From positions 1-24,608 of IMG/VR virus record IMGVR_UViG_3300034104_005553: a DNA stretch of 24,608 nucleotides, one strand, 5' to 3'. This DNA comes from a virus. The translations under genes were made by a program, and so were the position numbers. How positions within the stretch are numbered: position 1 is the first letter of the stretch; every line of letters begins with the position of its first letter. This document shows, in pieces, positions 1 to 7,131 of this stretch. The notes below the pieces were generated by a model, which worked only from the letters and a program-made list of their open reading frames with translations, had not been told where the DNA came from and did no database searches.

Positions 1-56
1 TATTAAAAGCTGTTAACCAATATAGTGATTCAAAACCATATACTTCACCAGAATAA
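1..56 (+). CDS. 3' end of an upstream gene (partial)
   Basis: The only + frame open to the window edge begins at base 3 and encodes 17 residues (ending SKPYTSPE) before TAA at 54-56. The other two frames stop at once. It lies 19 bases before the next ATG, the tight spacing seen throughout, so it is probably the C-terminus of a real gene. Nothing can be said of its function. Confidence 0.55.
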   Translation, partial: LKAVNQYSDSKPYTSPE

Positions 57-75
57 CTTTACAAATTAAAAACCT

Positions 76-603
76 ATGCTTATACTTGAACAATCGGAAA
101 GTGATAAATTAGCCTTATTGAAAAAAGCAATTGAAGATAAGGTTGAAATCTCTTTTTGGTATAAAGGTGTTAAGTTTAGAGACCCAAAAGAAAAAAAGTA
201 TACTAGACAAAATTGGAGATTTGCCCAACCAACCGATATAGGAAAAAGCAAAGCAACTGATAAATGGATGTTGAGAGCTTTCCAAAAAGGTGGTGCGAGC
301 AATACAAACCAAAGAGCGTGGAAAACATTTTTGGTTGACGAAATGAGTAGTATTACTTTAATGAATGGTGATAATAGTTCATATAAACCATTCGATAGAC
401 CAGAGGGTTCTAATTTTAATACAACTGGAGATAAAAAAATGAAAAATGATCGCCCAGAATTAAAGTTAGATTTGAATAAAAAACCAGTAGATAACCAAAA
501 TAAAAAAGAACAACCCCCAATTGAACAACCAGGAGCTGAGCAACTAACTGAAAATAGAGGTTTTTTAAATTGGGTATTAAATTTAAACTATGGATCAGAA
601 TGA
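76..603 (+). CDS. WYL-domain-like protein
   Basis: A 175-aa protein. Residues about 12-95 resemble a WYL-type beta-barrel: a start such as LKKAIEDKVEISFWYKG, a basic stretch, a W-R-F-A-Q-P turn, then W-M-L-R-A-F and a closing W-K-T-F-L-V-D strand. WYL domains bind nucleic acids or other ligands and often regulate transcription or defence. The last 70 residues are polar and low in complexity (K, N, Q, P), probably disordered. The ATG is the first in frame and no Shine-Dalgarno is visible. The 3' end overlaps the next gene by 14 bases. There is no helix-turn-helix, so it is not a standard WYL regulator; the family call rests on pattern only. Confidence 0.6.
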   Translation: MLILEQSESDKLALLKKAIEDKVEISFWYKGVKFRDPKEKKYTRQNWRFAQPTDIGKSKATDKWMLRAFQKGGASNTNQRAWKTFLVDEMSSITLMNGDNSSYKPFDRPEGSNFNTTGDKKMKNDRPELKLDLNKKPVDNQNKKEQPPIEQPGAEQLTENRGFLNWVLNLNYGSE

Positions 604-1162
604 TAAAATGAATTTTCTAGCACAATCTATAAAAAACGCTAGAAAAGTTATGGAAAAAGTGGAAACACATAATGTCACAGGAAATGGTTTTACTCATAGT
701 AAAGCGTCTGTAACTGAAGAAGATGTTGATAAAATGTTGGATTCAAATGGCTCCGATTTTATTTCTGAAGCACAAATGATACAAAGAAAAAATTCAACAA
801 TGAAAAATATGTCAACATCAAAAATGCCAGCTGCTATTTTAAAATCCTTCCAAGAAAATCCAATTATTGACCCAACAGCCCCAATTGGTATGGAGTCTAT
901 GATGCAAGAGATTACAAAAAAAGCATCGCCAGTTGAAAGAATAGAAGAAAATACAACAAATAAAGGTGGATACGTTGTTGAATCACAACAAACCGCACCC
1001 GTTATGGACACTAAATTAATTGAATATATTATTAAAAAAACAGTTGAAGAAACAATTGATCAAATTAACAAAAAAACTTCAATAGATGAAAACATTCAAA
1101 TTAAGATTGGTGACAAAACTTTTGGTGGAAAATTAAGTACACTAAAAGAAGTTAAAAAATAA
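590..1162 (+). CDS. Hypothetical protein, possibly virion-associated
   Basis: A 190-aa protein of no recognised family. It is polar and rich in K, E, N and M. Residues about 140-165 (IEYIIKKTVEETIDQINKK) form a likely amphipathic or coiled-coil helix, followed by a short beta-like tail (IQIKIGDKTFGGKL). It starts inside the end of the WYL-like gene. An in-frame ATG at 608, just after that gene's stop, is an equally good start and would shorten the product by six residues. It belongs to the same transcription unit as the holin; a structural or assembly role is only a guess from context. Confidence 0.6.
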   Translation: MDQNDKMNFLAQSIKNARKVMEKVETHNVTGNGFTHSKASVTEEDVDKMLDSNGSDFISEAQMIQRKNSTMKNMSTSKMPAAILKSFQENPIIDPTAPIGMESMMQEITKKASPVERIEENTTNKGGYVVESQQTAPVMDTKLIEYIIKKTVEETIDQINKKTSIDENIQIKIGDKTFGGKLSTLKEVKK

Positions 1163-1193
1163 ACTATAATAAACTAAATTAAAAAAAAAGAAA

Positions 1194-1355
1194 ATGAACA
1201 AAGAACAATTATTAGGAATCGTTAGACACACCTTAACATTTGTGGGTGGTATTCTTGTTATGAAGGGTATTGTGGACGAAGCGGCGTTTAGCGAAATTTC
1301 AGGTGCTGTGTTAACACTTGTAGGTGGTATCTGGTCAATCTTTTCAAAAAAATAA
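1194..1355 (+). CDS. Small holin, Pam3-gp28-like
   Basis: A 53-aa protein with two short hydrophobic segments (residues about 13-27, TLTFVGGILVMKGIV, and 35-50, ISGAVLTLVGGIWSIF), a charged turn between them and a basic C-terminus ending SKK. Size, the starting pattern MNKEQLLGIVRH and the two-pass topology match the small Pam3-gp28-type phage holins that permeabilise the inner membrane at lysis. The ATG follows an A-rich leader (AAAAAAAAAGAAA) typical of Bacteroidetes translation starts. No endolysin is recognisable beside it. Confidence is high that it is a gene and fairly high that it is a holin. Confidence 0.7.
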   Translation: MNKEQLLGIVRHTLTFVGGILVMKGIVDEAAFSEISGAVLTLVGGIWSIFSKK

Positions 1356-1362
1356 TTAAACC

Positions 1363-1551
1363 ATGGGTAAAGTTATTAAATTTTGTAAAAACAAATGCTG
1401 CCCAGTTGTTGAGGTAAAAGAAAACAGTATAGTTTTGGGTGATAAAAGTGGCCCAGAAGGTATTACAACCTGGACAAAAAATCAATTTAAAGATTTTGTT
1501 GAAGCGGCAAAAAATGGTAAATTCGATTCAATCTTAAAAGAAGAGATTTGA
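1363..1551 (+). CDS. Small DUF397-like protein
   Basis: A 62-aa protein starting seven bases after the holin stop. It has two early cysteines in C-K-N-K-C-C, then PVVEVKENSIVLGD, a GPEG turn, and W-T-K-N-Q-F-K-D-F. This order (C..VEV....V.V.D....PEG....T...W/F..F) closely follows the DUF397 pattern best known from actinobacteria, though the small size makes convergence possible. Function unknown. It is the last gene before the terminator at 1570-1605, so it closes the holin unit. Confidence 0.65.
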   Translation: MGKVIKFCKNKCCPVVEVKENSIVLGDKSGPEGITTWTKNQFKDFVEAAKNGKFDSILKEEI

Positions 1552-1569
1552 TTTATCTAAACTACTAAC

Positions 1570-1605
1570 AAAAAGGGGTTAATTAAAAATTAACCCTTTT
1601 TTTTT
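1570..1605 (+). terminator. Intrinsic terminator after the holin unit
   Basis: GGGTTAAT (1576-1583) pairs perfectly with ATTAACCC (1589-1596) around a five-base TAAAA loop. It is flanked by an A run upstream and nine T's at 1597-1605, which can extend the stem. This is a textbook rho-independent terminator and separates the holin unit from the sugar-metabolism unit. Confidence 0.9.
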
Positions 1606-1630
1606 GCCATTTTTTTATTATTTTTATACA

Positions 1631-2035
1631 ATGGGCAAAAAAGTTTGGATCAACGGTACTTTTGATGTATTGCATAATGGCCACTTTAGACTAATAAATT
1701 ATGCATCATCCTTAGGAATTTTAACTATTGGTATCGATAGCGATGCGAGAGTTAAAGATTTAAAAGGTTTTGGTCGACCTTATCATAACCAATTTGAGCG
1801 TCAATATAATCTTTTTTCAGTAAAAAATGTAAACAATGTAATTATTTTTAACACTGATGAAGAATTAGAGGATGCTATAAAAAAATGCAAACCAGATTAT
1901 TTCATAATTGGTTCTGATTATAAAAATAAACAAATCATAGGTGGTCAATATGCAAAAGAAATCATCTATTTTGAAAGAATAAATTTTTCAACAACTGAAA
2001 TTATAAACAAATGGGACACAAACAAAAACCAATAG
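1631..2035 (+). CDS. Cytidylyltransferase-like nucleotidyltransferase (TagD/RfaE-C type)
   Basis: A 134-aa single-domain enzyme of the nucleotidyltransferase superfamily that activates a phosphorylated sugar or polyol with CTP or ATP. Visible motifs: N-G-T-F-D-V-L-H-N-G-H at residues 8-18 (the HxGH signature), R near residue 43, G-S-D-Y near 98, and F-S-T-T-E-I-I near the C-terminus, replacing the family's ISTT(K/R) motif. Length fits glycerol-3-phosphate cytidylyltransferase or the adenylyltransferase half of HldE. I chose ATG 1631 because the upstream in-frame ATG at 1604 lies in the terminator T-tract and adds an unlikely aromatic leader. The 3' end overlaps the cupin gene by 25 bases. The substrate cannot be read from sequence. 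Confidence 0.85.
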   Translation: MGKKVWINGTFDVLHNGHFRLINYASSLGILTIGIDSDARVKDLKGFGRPYHNQFERQYNLFSVKNVNNVIIFNTDEELEDAIKKCKPDYFIIGSDYKNKQIIGGQYAKEIIYFERINFSTTEIINKWDTNKNQ

Positions 2036-2409
2036 TTATTAATGCAAAAGAATGCCCTGGTTGCAATGTACCAAAAGGGTGGGGCCATGAGATAATATTT
2101 GAAAATAATGAATTATATTGTGGTAAATTACTTTGTTTTAAAGCGGGTGCTAAGTTTTCGATGCACTATCATATGATAAAAGATGAGGCTTGGTACGTTA
2201 AAGAAGGTGAATTTCTATATCGATGGATTGATACGGATAATGCCGATTTAAAAGAAGTAAAATTACGCGAAGGTGATAGTGTAAGGCAATTACCTGGACA
2301 ACCACATCAATTAATAGCAATAACCGATGGAATTATATTTGAAGTATCAACTCAACACTTTGACAGTGATTCATATCGAGTTATGAAGGGTGATAGTACC
2401 TATAATTAA
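2011..2409 (+). CDS. Cupin protein, mannose-6-phosphate isomerase-like
   Basis: A 132-aa single cupin. Metal-ligand candidates are H52, H54 and E59 (H-Y-H-x4-E) in cupin motif 1 and H99 in motif 2 (LPGQPHQ). The KGWGHE start near residue 22 resembles the C-terminal cupin of type II phosphomannose isomerases and related sugar-nucleotide enzymes. It probably binds or isomerises a sugar or sugar phosphate. The start lies inside the nucleotidyltransferase gene, so the two are probably translationally coupled and work on the same sugar route. Sure of the fold, unsure of the reaction. Confidence 0.8.
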   Translation: MGHKQKPIVINAKECPGCNVPKGWGHEIIFENNELYCGKLLCFKAGAKFSMHYHMIKDEAWYVKEGEFLYRWIDTDNADLKEVKLREGDSVRQLPGQPHQLIAITDGIIFEVSTQHFDSDSYRVMKGDSTYN

Positions 2410-2422
2410 AATAACATAATAC

Positions 2423-2453
2423 TTGCTTTTTTAGCATTTTTTTATTACTTTTG
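2423..2453 (+). promoter_or_regulatory. Bacteroidetes-type promoter (-33 TTG, -7 TACTTTTG)
   Basis: TTG at 2423-2425, a 20-base spacer, and TACTTTTG at 2446-2453 match the Bacteroidetes consensus (TTTG, about 20 bases, TAnnTTTG). The ATG of the next gene is 21 bases beyond the -7 box, leaving a short leader. The same spacing occurs at 22825-22855. Confidence 0.7.
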
Positions 2454-2474
2454 GATAAAACCTAAGGTTAGATT

Positions 2475-3701
2475 ATGTCAAAGATTAAAATTTTAGTCGC
2501 ACCAGGCGATAAAGCTGGATCGGGTAAATTTAGATGTGTGGATCCACACGTAAATTTACAAAATAACTTTTCAGACGAGTTTTTTGTTGATATTGACTAT
2601 GCTATTGATTTTAATAATGCTGAATATTTGAAAAAATATGATGTAATATTCATACATAGAATACCACAACATCGTCATAAAGAAGCTATTAATATAATAA
2701 AAAACATTAAAAAATTAGGTATCAAAGTTGTTGTTGATATTGATGACTATTGGGATTTAGATCCATCACATGGTATGTACCATTCAGCTAAAAGAGAAAA
2801 TCTGGGTGGGATTTTGGTTGAGTGTTTAAGATTAGCCGATGCTGTCACAGTACCAACATCAATACTAGCGGACACAGTTAAATCAAAAAACAAAAATGTA
2901 TTTGTCTTACCAAACGCAATTGATCCGAACGAAGAGCAATTCAAAAATAAAAAAACTGAGTCTGAACTTATTAGATTCGGATGGCTTGGTGGTTCTTCAC
3001 ACATAAAAGACATTGAACTATTAAAAGGTCTTGGTAACATGCAAAAGTCTCTTGCTAAAAAAACACAATATGTTTTATGTGGTTTTGATAAAAGAGGTAC
3101 TGTGCAGATGATAGATCAAGCAACTGGTCAACTAAAACAAAGACCGATGCAACCTCAAGAAACAACTTGGTTTATGTATGAGTTATTTCTTACCGATAGT
3201 TATCGAAATTTAGAGGATGACCCAGAGTATTTAAAGTATTTGGTGGCATTTGAGGACAATCAAAACTACGATTTAACAAACAAACCATATAGACGAATTT
3301 GGACTAAACCGATAACACAATATGCTACTGGTTATAACCACTTCGATGTTGCTTTGGCTCCATTAAATGATTCCGTATTTAACAAATACAAATCACAACT
3401 AAAGGTTATTGAGGCTGGTTTTCATAAGATGCCAATAATCGCACAAAATTATGGGCCATATACAATTGATTTAGTAAGTGCTATTGATAAAGGTGGGGCT
3501 TGGAATCCAAATGGAAATGCACTATTAGTTGAGCCATCTAAAAACCATAAACAATGGTTTAAACATGTTAAAAAATTAGTTGACAATCCAGAACTAATAA
3601 CCGAACTTGGTGAAAAATTATATGAAACTGTTAAAGACAAATATGATTTAAACAATGTAACCAAAATAAGAGCTGAAATTTATAAAAATTTAATAAAATG
3701 A
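2475..3701 (+). CDS. GT-B glycosyltransferase (group 1/GT4-like)
   Basis: A 408-aa glycosyltransferase of two Rossmann-like halves. The N-half has V-I-F-I-H-R near residue 57, V-V-V-D-I-D-D-Y at about 85-92 and A-D-A-V-T-V-P-T at 121-128. The linker V-L-P-N-A-I-D (144-150) leads into R-F-G-W-L-G-G-S-S-H, typical of the nucleotide-sugar-binding C-half, and the C-terminal region (LNDSVFNKYKS, IEAGFHKMPIIA) resembles the E-x7-E region. It would transfer a sugar from a nucleotide donor to an unknown acceptor, in the cytoplasm or at the membrane face; no membrane segment is seen. It is read from the promoter at 2423-2453, and its stop overlaps the next start (ATGA). Confidence 0.85.
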   Translation: MSKIKILVAPGDKAGSGKFRCVDPHVNLQNNFSDEFFVDIDYAIDFNNAEYLKKYDVIFIHRIPQHRHKEAINIIKNIKKLGIKVVVDIDDYWDLDPSHGMYHSAKRENLGGILVECLRLADAVTVPTSILADTVKSKNKNVFVLPNAIDPNEEQFKNKKTESELIRFGWLGGSSHIKDIELLKGLGNMQKSLAKKTQYVLCGFDKRGTVQMIDQATGQLKQRPMQPQETTWFMYELFLTDSYRNLEDDPEYLKYLVAFEDNQNYDLTNKPYRRIWTKPITQYATGYNHFDVALAPLNDSVFNKYKSQLKVIEAGFHKMPIIAQNYGPYTIDLVSAIDKGGAWNPNGNALLVEPSKNHKQWFKHVKKLVDNPELITELGEKLYETVKDKYDLNNVTKIRAEIYKNLIK

Positions 3702-4273
3702 TACCAATAGAAACAATTGAAAAAAACAAAAAAACTTATTATAGTGCCATAAAGGGTTATAATATTTGTCGCTTAACGCTTATTGATAAGTTAGCTGATA
3801 TGGGTTTATTTGAATCACCCGCATCAACAATGTTAAGTTTGCACAATGCATTTCCAGGTGGTTTAGTTGACCATTTATTGAGAGTTACTAACTACGCAAT
3901 AAAAATAAATGAAACACTACCTGAAAATCTCAAACAAACTAAAGAAAGTGTGGTTAGGGTTAGTTTGTTACACAGCATTGGTAAAATTGGTTTATACACA
4001 CCATGTAAAAGTGAGTGGCACATAAAAAACCAAGGTAAAATGTACGAGTTTAACGAAGAGCTCACATCAATGACTATTGGTGAAAGAAGTATTTTTTATA
4101 TCATTTCGAATGAAAATGGTGATATGTTAACTGATATCGAATATCAGGCAATACTAAATCACGACAAGAGTTCATCTGATAAAATGTCTGAATGGCACAC
4201 ATCACCTCTTGGTGAAGTATTAAAAATGGCTATTAAATTAGCTATTATGGAAGAAAAAAGTAAAAAAGATTAA
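3698..4273 (+). CDS. HD-domain-like protein with a broken HD motif
   Basis: A 191-aa protein with the layout of small phage HD hydrolases: N-A-F-P-G-G-L-V-D-H at residues 50-59 gives the first metal-binding His (H59), followed by a helical region and V-S-L-L-H-S-I-G-K-I-G at 88-98. In the family this reads LLHDIGK, and the Asp is a metal ligand. Here it is Ser93. Later histidines (H155, H167) exist, but the closing Asp helix (family pattern HxAD) reads L-K-M-A-I-K-L-A and also lacks its acid. It is therefore probably catalytically dead or altered, perhaps binding nucleotides only. The ATG overlaps the preceding stop, and dUTPase follows, which hints at nucleotide metabolism. Confidence 0.7.
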   Translation: MIPIETIEKNKKTYYSAIKGYNICRLTLIDKLADMGLFESPASTMLSLHNAFPGGLVDHLLRVTNYAIKINETLPENLKQTKESVVRVSLLHSIGKIGLYTPCKSEWHIKNQGKMYEFNEELTSMTIGERSIFYIISNENGDMLTDIEYQAILNHDKSSSDKMSEWHTSPLGEVLKMAIKLAIMEEKSKKD

Positions 4274-4274
4274 T

Positions 4275-4880
4275 ATGGATTTTTCAAAAAAAGACCAAAA
4301 TGAATTAGAACGTTTAATGAATTTAAACGTAAATGATTATTTAACAGACGATGAAAAAAGCCAGTTAAGTGATATATTTAATCAAGCGGGTATGGAAGAT
4401 TGGCATTATGACCCAAATGACATGTCAATGAGACTTAAAGTTAAAATAATCAATAACTCAACCAACCCAGATCCAGTTTATCAAAAAATGGGTGATAGTG
4501 GGTTTGATTTTATGGCCAGCTTACCTGAAGATGAGACAATAACGATACCACCGTTAAAAAGAGCTTTAATACCAACTGGGTTACATTTTCAAATACCAAT
4601 TGGGTTTGAATTACAAGTTAGACCAAGAAGTGGGTTGGCTTTAAAAAACGGTATTACTGTTTTAAATACACCTGGAACTGTTGATTCTGGTTATAGAGGT
4701 GAAGTTAAGGTTATACTTTACAACACGGATGAAGCCCCATTTGTTATTAAAAATGGTGATAGAATTGCACAAGGTGTTATTGCACCAGTACAATTTACTA
4801 AAACAACAAAATTTATCAGAGTTAATAATTTAGATGAATCCGACAGAGGTTCTGGGGGATTTGGGTCAACTGGTATATAA
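4275..4880 (+). CDS. dut: dUTPase (trimeric type)
   Basis: A 201-aa deoxyuridine triphosphatase that hydrolyses dUTP to dUMP, keeping uracil out of phage DNA and feeding dTMP synthesis. All five motifs are present: DSGFD at 74-78 (Ser where many have Ala), PRSGLALKNG 117-126, NTPGTVDSGYRGE 131-143, GDRIAQGVI 161-169 and the P-loop-like RGSGGFGSTG 191-200. The family core is about 145 residues, so the first 50 are an extra acidic N-terminal extension (DYLTDDEKSQ) of unknown role. The start follows the HD-like gene stop by one base. The stop shares a base with the next ATG. Confidence 0.95.
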   Translation: MDFSKKDQNELERLMNLNVNDYLTDDEKSQLSDIFNQAGMEDWHYDPNDMSMRLKVKIINNSTNPDPVYQKMGDSGFDFMASLPEDETITIPPLKRALIPTGLHFQIPIGFELQVRPRSGLALKNGITVLNTPGTVDSGYRGEVKVILYNTDEAPFVIKNGDRIAQGVIAPVQFTKTTKFIRVNNLDESDRGSGGFGSTGI

Positions 4881-5170
4881 TGAAACAATATTTTAAAGCA
4901 CAATTAGATTATTATCCAACTTTAACACAAGATGTTTTAGATAGAGCTGAATTTAAAACAGTTTGGTCTGGAAAAAGAATGCAAGCTGGTGATAAAATTG
5001 TTTATGCTTATGTTTATTTATTAAATACCGATGACTTAAAAGCCATAACATTCCTTGAAAGAGAACTAGATGAAATTGGCACTAAATTTAAATTCATTAG
5101 ACTTGAAGATGAAATCATGCCAATTTTAGCATTTAAAGAAGACACAAAAAAAAGAGAAACAAATGGATAA
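4880..5170 (+). CDS. Hypothetical 96-aa protein
   Basis: No recognised family. It looks like a compact alpha/beta domain: a strand region (AGDKIVYAYVYLLN, about 37-50), then a charged helix (ITFLERELDEIG) and a strand (KFKFIRLEDEIMPILAF). A-T-A-A-T-G coupling to the dUTPase stop and an eight-base overlap with the next gene make it a real operon member. A short nucleotide-metabolism partner or ferredoxin-like fold is possible, but nothing decisive is visible. Confidence 0.7.
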   Translation: MKQYFKAQLDYYPTLTQDVLDRAEFKTVWSGKRMQAGDKIVYAYVYLLNTDDLKAITFLERELDEIGTKFKFIRLEDEIMPILAFKEDTKKRETNG

Positions 5171-5834
5171 TTTTTCTTTAACAGTAGCATTTTCAACTAG
5201 AAAAACAAATGAAGAATATGTTGAACACCTTAAAAAATCTTGTGCTTGCCCTGATTTGGAGTTACTTATTTTTGAAAATAATGGTGACAGAAGCTTGTCG
5301 GAAATTTATGACGAAGTTCTTAAAAATTCTAAAAATGATATAATTGTTTTTTGTCATGATGATTTAATTTTTGATACACCTTATTGGGGTAGAAAATTAG
5401 TTAAACATTTTAAGAGAAACCCTGAGTATGGAATTATTGGTGTTGCTGGTAGTAACCATTTAATTGATGGTAGATGGTGGTCTTTAAGACAGTCAATGCA
5501 TGGTATTGTTAACCATACAGACGGTACCAGAAAATGGACTAGTATGTTTTCTCAACCACAAGGTAATAAGATAAAACAAATGGCAATATTAGACGGTTTG
5601 TTTTTTGCTGTTGATAAAACCAAAATAAAACACAGTTTTGATACCGATTTTTCTGGTTTCCATTTTTATGATCTATCTTTTTGTATACCAAATTTTTTGG
5701 ATGGTGTTAAAATTGGTGTTATTACCGATATTTTAATCACACATTTATCGGTTGGTATGACAAATCAAAAATGGGAGGATAATAAAAAGTTACTTGAAAA
5801 AAAATATGCCGATAAATTTCCAATAAGAGTATGA
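5163..5834 (+). CDS. GT-A glycosyltransferase-like protein (StrF/Glyco_tranf_2_5 type)
   Basis: A 223-aa protein of the GT2-like clan. V-F-C-H-D-D-L-I-F at 62-70 supplies the Asp pair that binds metal and nucleotide sugar in GT-A folds. G-I-I-G-V-A-G-S-N and D-G-R-W-W-S-L-R follow, as in StrF-type glycosyltransferases, and G-F-H-F-Y-D-L-S-F-C lies in the C-terminal part that normally holds the acceptor-site residues. It probably adds one sugar in the glycan made by this block. It overlaps its neighbours by 8 and 4 bases, so it is co-translated with them. No signal peptide or membrane helix. Confidence 0.75.
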   Translation: MDNFSLTVAFSTRKTNEEYVEHLKKSCACPDLELLIFENNGDRSLSEIYDEVLKNSKNDIIVFCHDDLIFDTPYWGRKLVKHFKRNPEYGIIGVAGSNHLIDGRWWSLRQSMHGIVNHTDGTRKWTSMFSQPQGNKIKQMAILDGLFFAVDKTKIKHSFDTDFSGFHFYDLSFCIPNFLDGVKIGVITDILITHLSVGMTNQKWEDNKKLLEKKYADKFPIRV

Positions 5835-6493
5835 AATCAGTTGTTGAATTAAAAAACAAACACGAAGGTGAAGACATATATATTTTAGCTTCAGGTAAAT
5901 CTGTCGATTTTTTTAACGAAGATTTCTTTGAAAATAAAATTGTTATTGGAGTTAACCAAGCATATAAAAAAATATGGTGTGATTATCTTGTTAGAAAAGA
6001 AGTTAAATTTATTAAAGAAAGTTTAGAAACAGATTCGATTGTTATTGTTTCCGAATATGATAGTGGAAATCTAAACTCTGGTGAGCACAAATTAAACACC
6101 AACAAAATCACCCACGATAATTTATACTACTTTCAACATTTAGATAATTTACATTCTAAAATTGACACTTCTGTTTTTGGTACTGATAAAATTGTTGTTA
6201 GTTATTCAACAATAACATCAGCGATGCATATTGCCGCATATATGGGTGCTAAAAACATTATTTTAGTTGGGCATGATTGTGGTACAATTGATGGTGAAAT
6301 GACATTTAAAGGTTATTATAATTCAATTAAAGACACACCATGGGTGGCCTGGGATCAATATAAGAATTGGTTAAAAGTAATAGAGGGGCAAACTATAATT
6401 GTCAAACGAGAAATTAAAAAATACTATGACGCGAATGTTGTATCATTAATACCATTTGTTTCATTAAATCTAGAAAATCATTTATATATGTAA
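5831..6493 (+). CDS. DUF115/GT42-like Rossmann protein, possible sialyltransferase
   Basis: A 220-aa protein starting D-I-Y-I-L-A-S-G-K-S-V near residue 15, then I-V-I-G-V-N-Q-A-Y-K near 37. It has T-S-A-M-H-I-A-A-Y-M-G-A-K near 129-141 followed by I-I-L-V-G-H-D-C-G. This arrangement (glycine loop, VN-AYK, TSA helix, then I-L-V-G-x-D) is shared by DUF115/MptE-like proteins and bacterial GT42 sialyltransferases. Since it directly precedes a CMP-sugar synthetase, a role in transferring or handling the nonulosonic sugar is plausible. It could equally be a modifying protein without transferase activity. Start and stop are both coupled to neighbours. Confidence 0.6.
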   Translation: MKSVVELKNKHEGEDIYILASGKSVDFFNEDFFENKIVIGVNQAYKKIWCDYLVRKEVKFIKESLETDSIVIVSEYDSGNLNSGEHKLNTNKITHDNLYYFQHLDNLHSKIDTSVFGTDKIVVSYSTITSAMHIAAYMGAKNIILVGHDCGTIDGEMTFKGYYNSIKDTPWVAWDQYKNWLKVIEGQTIIVKREIKKYYDANVVSLIPFVSLNLENHLYM

Positions 6494-7131
6494 TGAAAGA
6501 TGTCACTCTGCTAATACCAGCTAGAAGAAATTCAAAGGGTTTACCCTTTAAAAATAGAACTTTATTACCAGAAACACTAAATAATATACCAAAAGAATAT
6601 TGGGATAAAATTATTGTAAATACAGATGATGAGGTTATAATTGATAAATGTGTTGATTTAGGTATAAAATATTACAAAAGACCAGATATCTTTGCTACCG
6701 ATGAAGCATCGACAAAATCAGTTATTGAGGATATGATAATAACTGAAAAATTAAATGGTACCGTTATAATGTTATATTTAACGTATCCAGAAAGAACCTG
6801 GGATGATATAGTGTCAGCATATAATTACTATATCGAACATAAAGCAAAATCTTTATTATGTAAAAAAAACATTAATGGTACCCACCCATATTTATATTTG
6901 TTAGAAGTTGATAATAATATGGGGCGACAATTAAAAAAACATAATTTATACAGAAGACAAGATTATCCTAAAGTTTTTGAGCTTTCACACTTCATTTCAA
7001 TTTTTAATACAAGTGTTGTTAAAGATTTAAACAATAATTTGTATAATAATAAAACAATATTTTTTCCAATTATTGATCCAATTGATGTGGATAATAAATC
7101 TGATTTGGATAATTACTTATCAAAAAAGTGA
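6493..7131 (+). CDS. neuA: CMP-nonulosonate (acylneuraminate) cytidylyltransferase
   Basis: A 212-aa enzyme that joins CMP from CTP to a nonulosonic acid such as sialic acid, making the donor for sialyltransferases. The N-terminal L-I-P-A-R-R-N-S-K-G-L-P-F-K-N (residues 7-21) is the CTP-binding signature of this family. I-I-V-N-T-D-D-E near 40 and K-Y-Y-K-R-P near 60 follow, and I-D-P-I-D-V-D-N-K-S-D-L-D near the C-terminus supplies the conserved metal-binding acids. Length is close to the family's catalytic domain. The start codon follows the previous stop directly and the stop overlaps the next ATG. NeuB lies two genes away, which strengthens the call. CMP-Kdo synthetase is a less likely alternative. 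Confidence 0.85.
   Translation: MKDVTLLIPARRNSKGLPFKNRTLLPETLNNIPKEYWDKIIVNTDDEVIIDKCVDLGIKYYKRPDIFATDEASTKSVIEDMIITEKLNGTVIMLYLTYPERTWDDIVSAYNYYIEHKAKSLLCKKNINGTHPYLYLLEVDNNMGRQLKKHNLYRRQDYPKVFELSHFISIFNTSVVKDLNNNLYNNKTIFFPIIDPIDVDNKSDLDNYLSKK

Noticed and set aside
54-61. TAACTTTA resembling a -7 promoter box before the WYL-like gene
   Set aside because: The final G is missing and there is no TTG at the right distance upstream.
1604-1630. Upstream ATG adding MPFFYYFYT to the nucleotidyltransferase
   Set aside because: It lies in the terminator T-tract. The ATG at 1631 directly precedes the conserved first strand of the fold.
2415-2478. ACATAAT (2414-2420) complementary to ATTATGT over the start codon at 2475
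   Set aside because: Seven A+T-rich pairs across a loop of about 50 bases is weak and expected by chance; unlike 12632-12668 it does not convince.
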